Of a DNA stretch of 64,000 nt, positions 56,299 to 64,000 are shown piece after piece. The stretch is taken from contig JAPYXD010000704.1 in assembly GCA_030998225.1 (NCBI GenBank), positions 14,756,001-14,820,000 on the forward strand. Direction: 5' to 3'. Numbering within the stretch: position 1 is the stretch's first letter; every line of letters starts with the position of its first letter. This stretch comes from Diplolepis rosae. Its lineage: Eukaryota; Arthropoda; Insecta; Hymenoptera; Diplolepididae. Both the position numbers and the translations under genes were made by a program. A model generated the notes under the pieces. That model did not search any database, was not told the DNA's origin, and saw only the letters and a program-made list of their open reading frames with translations.

Positions 56299-56600
56299 GC
56301 ATGGAGCTTCTTTCTTTCCCTCCCTACGCCAGCAGAAGAAGAAAATATCAACGAACTGCAACTAATAATAGTCTTGAAGGAGAAAGGCAACTCTTCCCTT
56401 GTCCAACTTGTCCTAGTACCTTTCGTCACAAAAGTAATTTGTATTATCACTCGAAATTCGAGTGTGGACAGTTACCGAGGTTCAACTGCCCTTACTGCAA
56501 TTATCGGACCAAACACGTTTCTAATGTTCGAGCTCATGTTCGAAGAAAACATCCTGGCAACCAAGTGTATGCTATTGATATCTGCAAAAATCCAACTTGA
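56299..56600 (+). CDS. lola: lola terminal exon: C2HC + C2H2, NVRAHVRR type
   Basis: The acceptor ATGTTTTTCATTTCAG ends at 56298; the opening is G-M-E-L-L-S-F. There are 99 full codons, with a basic leader (ASRRRKYQR). Finger 1 (CPTCPSTFRHKSN...) is C2HC with linker ECGQLPRF. Finger 2 (CPYCNYRTKHVSN...) is C2H2, ending HPGNQVYAIDICK. It pairs with the exon at 34992-35278. AATAAA at 56691-56696. Confidence 0.89.
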
Positions 56601-56953
56601 TCAAATTTCATCGGCATTTCACAATTTTATGCAAATTTGTATCAAAACTACTAACAATATTACTGTAACTCTTTTGTATTAGTAAATTGTAATAAATAAA
56701 ATATAAGGATAACAGAAATATTTCCTATTCACAGATCCAATCATTTGAGAAACCTGAAAAAAATGTCTCTAGTGCATGGAATATATTGCGTGAATAAATC
56801 CATTATAAACTTATTTATTTATCAAACGGTTCTACCAAAATCAAGGTTAAGATCTGATAAATTGAAATAAGTAGTGGAACTAGATATCCTTGCATGTAGT
56901 CATGCAAAAATTTTCTCCCAGGAACTAACAAATTATTTCATTGTTTGTTCCAG

Positions 56954-58866
56954 AAGTAACCGAGGACGTCTTTATTGACATAGAAGATAAAGAAGATGAA
57001 AAATCGAAGGGTATGAAATCTATCTCAACTCCAAAACCTGCACTTCCAGTTTTAAGTATCGTTCGTAAGGAAATTCTACATCCAGAGAATAAAAATCTCC
57101 CTATCGACAGAATAAGCAAAAAATACATAGCTGGAAAATATCCTGATGAAAATAGAAGTATTCCCTCTGAAATTGAAACGTCGGGTAAAGAAATGAATTC
57201 TTCAAAATCAAGAAAGAAAGAAGTTTTTTGTGTGAATCCCATGACTCAAAAAATTGCAAATAATAAAGATGACTACGAGAGTGACGAATCATCACAATCC
57301 AATGATAACGTTGATCATTACATAGATGTTGAAGGTCTCTCTGATAACGAGAATCCATTAGAAGCTCCAGAGCTACTAAAAAGTACTTCATCCAATGATA
57401 AGTTGTCTAGATTTTCATCAGAAACCTCATTAGGTGAATCCAAAGGTAATAAGAAAAAACAACATCATTGTCCCAATCAATGTGGGAATTTCTTCGCTTT
57501 GAAAGGTACTCTTCAGAAACATATTAGACACGACTGTGGCAAGCTTCATTCAAGACAGTCGTTAAGATATAAGTGTGGATATTGTGATACTCGTTCAGAA
57601 TATTCTTACAGCATCATGAGACACGTAAGAAAACACCATAGGATGCAAAAGCAATCTGTCTATGATTCCTGGCTGGATGAATTTGTGCAAATGAGAGGAG
57701 ATTCTAAAAATAAAAATAGAAAATTAAGTAAAGCAAATACTGTCAATCAATACGAATGTCCCAATAAATGCGGAAGTTATTTTTATCATCTTTGCAACAT
57801 CAGCAGACATATTCGAAGAACTTGCATCAATGTACAAAGATTCGAGTGTCCATATTGCAAATATCGAGCTCGAATTTTTCTTTCAATTAAAAAGCACATC
57901 GAAATAAAGCACAAATTGATGAAGGTCTGTGCAATCAATATTTTTACAAAACAGACCGTTTACCAAGATATTAAACGAATGAAAAGGAATTTGGAGGATA
58001 CTTCAACAAATTCAAGAGTTAAAGTTGATAATGTAAAATCGCCAACAAGATCAGCGGAAGAAGATTTCGCCTGTGGGAGGGTGCGCTTTGAATGTCCCTA
58101 TTGTCCAAAACAATGCATACAAAAATGGAGTATCTCTGCACATATAAAACGTTGTCATCCTGGCATGACTAATTTCATCATCGATTGCATCAAGAAGAGA
58201 GTTATTTACAAATCTAGAAGAGCAATGCACTGTGAAGATTTTGATTCTATCCAGGATAGTAAGGTTAGAGAGGTGTTTGAAAAATCAAAAATTGCAACAT
58301 CGATTGCTGAAAGGAAACGACAAACGATGCTGAAGTGTCCTCTTTGCAGCAAGCTTTGCAAATACACTCGGAATCTTACCATGCATATGAAGTTTCGTCA
58401 TCCTCATTCCAAAATTGATAATGTTCAGCCTGAAAAGCAAGAAGTAAAAGATGCTCAAGAAGAAAATTATCAAGAAGCTAATGATCCTGAGGAAGTTGAA
58501 GATTTTATTGATGAGATCGAAGAAGTTTCAAAAGATGCTAGTGATGTTGAATGTTTGGATGTTGTCGGAGACACAGATGATGCAATTATACCTTCTGTTT
58601 CAAGTGTAGCTAGTGCTGATCATTCATTATCTTCAGAAGTAAAGGATACAAGTGATGTTTATGAAAAACCTGAGACTATCAAGTGCCCCAAGTGTCAATA
58701 TAGATGTGAAAGTAAGATTAATATGATGAACCATGTTACGATTCATGATTCACAACATGAAGCTGCTAGGAGTTATATTGATTTGAGCAAAGAACCATTC
58801 GAAGAAAATGATGATGTTGTTCTTGAGGAAGAATCTGCAGAAATTGATATTAATATTATAGAATAA
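56954..58866 (+). CDS. lola: very large lola terminal exon, seven fingers
   Basis: The acceptor TTGTTTGTTCCAG ends at 56953; the opening is E-V-T-E-D-V-F. With 636 full codons it is the longest tail here. A charged leader of about 170 residues precedes a C-x3-C finger (CPNQCGNFFALKG) with its partner (CGYCDTRSEYSYS), then a second such pair (CPNKCGSYFYHLC and CPYCKYRARIFLS). Three single C2H2-like fingers follow: CPYCPKQCIQKWS, CPLCSKLCKYTRN and, after an acidic stretch of about 120 residues, CPKCQYRCESKIN. The end is strongly acidic. It relates to the exon at 37222-38330. Confidence 0.88.
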
Positions 58867-60151
58867 TGCATGATGACTAAAAGAGGATTATCAAATGCAT
58901 AACTTTTTGTTCTTTAAGAGATATGACTCGATGACCTAATCATAATGATTCAAAATTAGTTTCTTATGATAAATCAATAAGGCAGAGGTAAAGTTATAGA
59001 TGTACTCGTAATTATCTTGTAATGGAGATTATGTCTTGAAAATCTAGTAAGTACTTCTTATATAAAATGTAGATTGTAATTTTATTATTATCTTTGATGA
59101 ATTCTTGTTCTTTTGTCATCAGGTCAGTTTCTTCGTGCCTTTTTGTGATTTATTAAAATATACCTTTGATCATTTAAAAAAATAAAAAGAAGAAACTGAT
59201 CCCATGACAAAAGAACAAGAATTAAAGTATTTTTTAAATTTTTGTGTCAATAAAATAATTGAGGTGTTTTCAATTATGTCACGTTATAATATTTGTTTAT
59301 TATTAATTTAGTTAAATAGTTAAAATAGAGCTCAAAATCAGAAATTTTAAAACTTTTTTTACATACATTTTTAAAATAATTCAGAATTCTGTGATCAATT
59401 TATATCTTTATATTGATTAATTCCCAGTGATCTAAAATTATATACAGACCACTTTTAAAATAAATTATTTTAGATAAGATTAATTTTTTTAATTAGGGTA
59501 ATTGATAATTTTTAGCCATTATTTACATTGGAAATTCGTTCTATTTTAATAAAAATAACAGAAACAATGAATATTATACAAAAGTTTCTAATAGAAATTC
59601 ATAAATCGTAAAATTTATATTATAATCATGTGTGTCAAATTTTGTATAGAAATCCGTTAAGGAAATAAAGATGTTTTCTGTAGCAGATTCATATCTTTAT
59701 GTTTATTCTTCTTGTAAATTTCCTTTAATATAGAATAAATAATAATTTTATTCCTTTCTTTACTAATATCATAGCTGATTTTTACCTCTACTAAAAAGTA
59801 TTTTACATCACTTATTCTTTGCATTACAACGTAAAAAGCCATTATGATTAAATGTAAATACTGTAAATATTATAATTCCTAAAGAAAATTATCATTGGAT
59901 TGGGCTTGAACAAAGGAGAATTAAAAATGAGGTACGTGATTTCAGTAAGATTAATTTTTCATGACTAGTCCAAATCTTAAATTTATTAAAATTTTGATTA
60001 ATCATTTAAATTTATTTAAATTTAATACACTACTTTTAAAAACGTATAGTATAGGTTTTTCATCAACATTAATTTTTGAGTACAGTAACTTTTCTATAGC
60101 TTTTTATAAATTTATATTGTTTTTTAACTGAATGACTTGTTTTGTTCACAG
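58867..60151 (+). other. 3' flank with a foldback element
   Basis: AT-rich. It contains the inverted repeat at 59101-59222 about 235 bases after the stop. Nothing else was recognised before the next acceptor. Confidence 0.5.
59101..59222. repeat. 122-bp hairpin, 34-bp arms
   Basis: Arms 59101-59134 and 59189-59222 are reverse complements at 31 of 34 positions (ATTCTTGTTCTTTTGTCAT at the outer end), with a 54-base AT-rich loop. It could be a foldback MITE, or a stable hairpin in the 3' UTR of the preceding giant exon. Confidence 0.82.
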
Positions 60152-60405
60152 ATTCCTGTTGGAGGAGTGAAAGAAACAATGGACGAGAAAAATTTAAACA
60201 ATTTGCTTGTCTAAATTGTTCAAGGGCTTTTGTATGGGAAAGTACATTGAAGAAGCACATAAGAAATGAATGTGGAATGGAACCTCGTTTCAAGTGTCCT
60301 CATTGCGATTACAGATGCATGTGGAAAGCAAACATCATCAGACATATTAAACGAATGCATAAAAATTTTAGAATTTACGTACTTAACTGCAGACAATATT
60401 CTTAA
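60152..60405 (+). CDS. lola: lola terminal exon: C2HC + C2H2, FVW type
   Basis: The acceptor GACTTGTTTTGTTCACAG ends at 60151; the opening is D-S-C-W-R-S-E. There are 83 full codons. Finger 1 (CLNCSRAFVWEST...) is C2HC with linker ECGMEPRF. Finger 2 (CPHCDYRCMWKAN...) is C2H2, ending NFRIYVLNCRQYS. FVW, ECGMEPRFKCP, DYR and WKAN match the exon at 38869-39116. Confidence 0.89.
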
Positions 60406-61154
60406 TTTTTTTCAAATGTCAGTTATAGACTTTAAGGCATTCACAAATTATTTTCTGTAAGTTAAATTTAGATATTTAAAGAAATAAAACGTGTCCAAAC
60501 GTAAATCAACAAAACGTACTTGAGAATTTAAAAAAATCAATGAGTCAGAAATGCTGAGGCGCTAGAGTCAACAGCAAAATTTATTGCGATTTTTAAAATC
60601 GATCAAAACCGAATCATTATCAACTTGAACGATTTATTTTACCTTTAATTTTCGCCACAATTAACAATGTTTTTTATTTTCTTCGATTAAATAAGTGAAT
60701 ACAATTATTTTTTTCAATTTCATATTTACTCCACTACAAAAGTCTGAAATCTTTCTGAAAGATGATTTTTTTATAATACTTTAAGTCTTCTCATGGCTAT
60801 TTAAAAAATTATTCAATCATTTATAATTTTTTGAACCTAGAAAAGTTAACTTTAGAACATATTTTAGAAAAAATTTCCTGTAAATATGTATAATAGTGCA
60901 ATAATAATCGCATAGTAATAAACTAAACTCTGAATTGTCTTCAACCTTCGACTTGCTGATTCTAAAAATTACAATAAATTTCAAACGTTCCCATATGTAT
61001 ACTGAATATAATATTCTCCTTATCTATGCTATGTTTATAATGAATTTATTCTAAATTGAAAATTTGCATTAATTATAATTTATCCTATTTAGGAAATTGC
61101 GGTAATCTACTAATATATCTGCCTTAAATAATAAAAAACTATTCTGTTTTCTAG
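60406..61154 (+). other. 3' flank and intron, nothing seen
   Basis: AT-rich; no exon, RNA gene or repeat pair was recognised. Confidence 0.5.
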
Positions 61155-61480
61155 AAATGGTGAATTTTGGACCACAAACTCGATCAGTTGGTAATTCAAG
61201 GAGAAGATTCATCAATCAGAGGTCAGAATCAGGAGTAATGGCGAGAAAGAATAGCGTTTTCTGTTGTCCAAATCCAAACTGTCGAAGTACTTTTGTTTGG
61301 AAACGAAATCTTTTGAGTCATTTGCGATATCAATGTGGCCAAGCTCCAAAATTCAAGTGCCCTTATTGTGAGTATAAATGCATAGCTAGACCAGGAGTTC
61401 GTAGACATATCAAACTCAAACATAAGAATCACGATGTCTACGTGCTTGACATGTCCCAACCATGGGTTGCTGTACCATAA
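61155..61480 (+). CDS. lola: lola terminal exon with C-x4-C first finger
   Basis: The acceptor CTATTCTGTTTTCTAG ends at 61154; the opening is E-M-V-N-F-G-P. There are 107 full codons. Finger 1 has a widened knuckle, C-P-N-P-N-C (C-x4-C), then RSTFVWKRN and the C2HC end with linker QCGQAPKF. Finger 2 (CPYCEYKCIARPG...) is C2H2, ending HDVYVLDMSQP. It mixes the FVW block of its neighbour with the QCGQ linker of the exon at 35824. Confidence 0.88.
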
Positions 61481-62181
61481 AATCAACATTTTCCATTTAT
61501 TTATTCTATTAGATATTAAAACATTTTCTGAAAAATGGTACGATTGAAGGAAAGCAAGTTCAAAATGAACTATCAAAATTGAATCAAGGGTTCTTTTATA
61601 AATTTTTCTTTTTTTTTGTATCTATTATAATTTCCCCTTTAAATTTTCTAGTTTAATTTAGAAATCAGCAGAATTTTAATTTCAGAATGACCTCGGTTAT
61701 ATATAATTGATATCAAGATAAAATTGACCAAAATGTGTATTTTCTTTTCTTTACATTGGGATAATTTTTATTCTCGACTGACTCTAAGATAATTAAATCC
61801 AGATAAACACATTAGGTAATAATGTTCCTTTATTGAGAGATGAATTGTTGTAACATAGAAAGAGATTTAGAATATAAGATAATTTAATTAAACAATGAAA
61901 AACTATTGTCAAGTGTGCTATTTGTATTTCGTGCATTTATGACAGTGTGAATTTTGAAAAATAAATACCTGACTCTTGAAAAGGGATATTCGTTTTTCTG
62001 ACTCTTTATATTTAGTATGTATGTAAATATTAGGAAAATTGTTCTATTGAATTTCTTCCAATCAAATTGTTTGCAGGTAAACGAAATTTATTTATGTGTC
62101 AATTGTTTTATATCATTTGATTTCCACTTGATCAATAATTTATCATTTTCATATATTAACTATGATTTCAATTTCTTGTAG

Positions 62182-62444
62182 GTGACTTTTATCCAGGACC
62201 AGCTATGAAATACTTCAGAAAACAGAATTATGATACTCATACTGGAAAATTTCATTGTCCCACTTGCAACAGTGGTTATGGAAGAAGAGATTCAATGTTG
62301 AGACATTATAGAGACGAGTGTGGAAAAGCTCCTCGTTATAAATGTCCCTATTGTCACCTGTGCAGTAAAAAAACTTCAAATGTCTACCAACATATCAGAG
62401 CTGTTCATCCCAGTAAACCAGTGACTCTTATCAGGCTCTACTAA
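62182..62444 (+). CDS. lola: lola terminal exon: C2HC + C2H2 fingers
   Basis: The acceptor TGATTTCAATTTCTTGTAG ends at 62181; the opening is G-D-F-Y-P-G-P. There are 86 full codons. Finger 1 (CPTCNSGYGRRDS...) is C2HC with linker ECGKAPRY. Finger 2 (CPYCHLCSKKTSN...) is C2H2, ending KPVTLIRLY in place of VYxIDL. AATAAA at 62492-62497. Confidence 0.89.
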
Positions 62445-62841
62445 AACTACATTTAAAAATATCAGAAAAAAATGTTCTCCTTTCTTATCCAAATAAAAGA
62501 ATCCCACCAATTTAAATTCGATTTTAAAAGTATCATAAATAGATAAAAGAATGCATGTAAATTTTGTACTATTCTCTTCTGATAAGAAAAATGACAACAT
62601 GTGACTCTAGTCAAATGTAAATTGTTTATTAATATTAAAAAAGTTAAGATTGTGTAATTTCTGATTTTATTGTAGTCTTGCATTAAGTTTTTGTTTGTTG
62701 GTATTTTTGTTAGAAATTATTATTGATGAGTGAATATAATTTTGTGACCGATTAAATTAGAATCAGAGTTGTATACATTTCTAAATTTAACTTTTTCATG
62801 ATAGAATGAACATGATATATAATCTATTGTTGTTTTCCTAG

Positions 62842-63152
62842 GTCATGGATTTATCTACAACCCACACACCTTGAATACCCTACAATCGAAAGTGGATTGG
62901 AATAGACGTGATGAAAATCCTGAAATGGACCTTTTGTGGCAAGAGCAACAAAAAATGCCTTATCATTGTCCCCGATGCAATGTTGGATACAAATACAAGA
63001 AGACCCTTCACACTCATTTGAAATACGATTGTGGGAAAGAACCCAGATTCAAGTGTCCTTACTGCAATAGGCGGAACAAGTGCTCGTCAAACATCTACAG
63101 ACACGTCAGAATGAGACATAAAGGATTTCCTGTTACTATTCTGAAAAATTAA
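62842..63152 (+). CDS. lola: lola terminal exon: C2HC + C2H2 fingers
   Basis: The acceptor TATTGTTGTTTTCCTAG ends at 62841; the opening is G-H-G-F-I-Y-N. There are 102 full codons. Finger 1 (CPRCNVGYKYKKT...) is C2HC with linker DCGKEPRF. Finger 2 (CPYCNRRNKCSSN...) is C2H2, ending GFPVTILKN. The VT-hydrophobic end links it to the previous exon. It is the last cassette recognised in the window. Confidence 0.89.
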
Positions 63153-64000
63153 TCCAAAATAGTATTTCATCTCAAATAAGACTGTTTAAGATCAAGGGCT
63201 GAAAATAATATCTTTTCTGTTGGGAGGAAATATTTTTAAATTATATTGTGACAAGAATGTCTATTTTTTAATTAGTTAGACAATTTTTACATTTTTTGAA
63301 TCTCCATACAGTTTTTAATTGAACATTTTTAAATTCAATTCGAACATTTTTATACTCCGTTGATGTTATGTAATTCCAATGTTTTTGTTTTTGACTGGAG
63401 AAATTGTAAATTCGAGGGACTTGACAAATTTTTTAGAGGCATGGAACAATTTCAAATGGTTAGAAATATTTTAATTGTTCATAGAAGAGTACAAGAAAAA
63501 AAGAAAATTTGAAAGGTTAGAGAAAAGTTTGGTAGAATTTAGACGATTTAAAAAAAAATTCGAAAAATTTTAGAAGGTTTCAAATGATTTAAAAATATTT
63601 CTATAGAATTTAGAATATTTTAAGATGTTTTACATAATTATAGATGATTTTAGGTGATTTAAAGACAATTTTGAGGTGTTTTAGAGCTTAGGAATTGTAG
63701 AAAAATGGAATATAAAAATGTGAAAACTTCAATCATTTAAATTAGTATTAAGTATATTGAAAAGACATTAGTATAATTTTTTGTATTTGCAAATGAAAAT
63801 TTTGTTGAAAAACTTATGATTATGATATTCGAAAATATAGAAAAAAGTGAAAGTTATGATTATTTATTTTGAGAATAGATTAAGTATTTTAATAATTCAA
63901 AACTTGAAAATACAAAATTTACAATTCTGCGAATTTCTCACTTTTAACATTTTTTTTTTGTAGATTTTGAATCTCCTGCATGAAAATTTATTACGTAATT
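63153..64000 (+). other. low-complexity flank at window end
   Basis: From about 63400 to 63700 the sequence is a loose tandem of GATTTTAGA/AATTTTAGAA-like phrases, purine-rich and irregular. A T-rich acceptor-like site ends at 63963 but is followed by only six in-phase codons and a TGA. No exon is supported; the array may continue beyond the window. Confidence 0.5.

Larger units (their letters stand above)
1..64000 (+). other. lola: lola 3' alternative terminal-exon array
   Basis: The whole window behaves as one splicing locus. About 60 cassettes lie on the + strand, each with a polypyrimidine-AG acceptor and its own stop, and no internal cassette needs a start codon. Every intact entry acceptor leaves two bases before the first full codon. 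Most tails hold a C2HC finger (C-x2-C-x12-H-x4-C) followed by a C2H2 finger (C-x2-C-x12-H-x4-H), joined by ECGxxPxFxC and often ending HPGxxVYxIDL. This dyad and ending are typical of insect Lola isoforms, nuclear BTB transcription factors acting in axon guidance and cell fate. The BTB exons are not in the window, so the gene name rests on finger type and array organisation. Confidence 0.85.

Noticed and set aside
63961..63986. Start of another terminal exon at the window end
   Set aside because: The acceptor-like TTTTTTTTTGTAG is good, but the array phase meets TGA after six codons.
1..64000. mod(mdg4)-type locus instead of lola
   Set aside because: mod(mdg4) alternative tails carry FLYWCH-type motifs. 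Here the tails are mostly C2HC + C2H2 dyads typical of Lola.
1..64000. Cluster of many independent zinc-finger genes
   Set aside because: No cassette has a start-codon exon or promoter-like context of its own, and all entry acceptors share one phase, which fits alternative terminal exons better. RNA could still overturn this for the multi-exon cassettes.

Overview
The window reads as insect genomic DNA: very AT-rich, intron-containing, with T-rich/YAG splice acceptors, AATAAA signals and small palindromic transposon relics. It is almost certainly the 3' variable part of one gene, longitudinals lacking (lola), the BTB zinc-finger transcription factor locus in which a shared 5' (BTB) part, not in this window, is spliced to one of many alternative terminal exons. 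A hymenopteran is my best guess from the size and style of the array, but species cannot be settled from this sequence.

All recognisable coding sequence is on the + strand. I count 52 single-exon zinc-finger cassettes, most encoding a C2HC finger followed by a C2H2 finger. Eight further cassettes are unusual: a tandem set of five related to a piggyBac-type Cys-rich zinc-ribbon (four with two exons, one with a single degenerate exon), one six-exon cassette resembling the C-terminal region of SAMD3-like proteins, and two multi-exon DUF4806 cassettes. Three short non-finger tails and two decayed pseudo-exons are added as candidates. Each cassette has its own acceptor and stop codon, and each intact entry acceptor leaves exactly two bases to complete a split codon, so all are interchangeable behind one upstream donor.

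Layout: 0-5.5 kb, sparse early cassettes with several MITEs and a tRNA-like fragment; 5.8-9.5 kb, a compact tandem family sharing a KHKH finger core; 10-15.8 kb, a family of RHQxxCG-type fingers including a five-knuckle exon; 16.1-17.9 kb, the SAMD3-like cassette; 18.7-25.7 kb, mixed fingers and one pseudo-exon; 25.9-28.5 kb, the zinc-ribbon array; 28.9-31.3 kb, DUF4806 cassette 1; 32.2-44.9 kb, fingers with CPYC and HPGxxVYxIDL-type ends; 45.2-49.2 kb, three-finger cassettes and a second pseudo-exon; 49.4-52.0 kb, DUF4806 cassette 2; 52.6-63.2 kb, more CPYC fingers and a 636-residue multi-finger exon.

The most notable large-scale pattern is that the series at about 24.4-39.1 kb and the series at about 44.0-60.4 kb contain paralogous cassettes in the same order at a roughly constant 19-21 kb offset, suggesting an old segmental duplication, with different cassettes (zinc-ribbons in one, three-finger exons in the other) filling the interval between the finger exons and DUF4806. 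No tRNA, rRNA, CRISPR, bacterial or viral gene was found.
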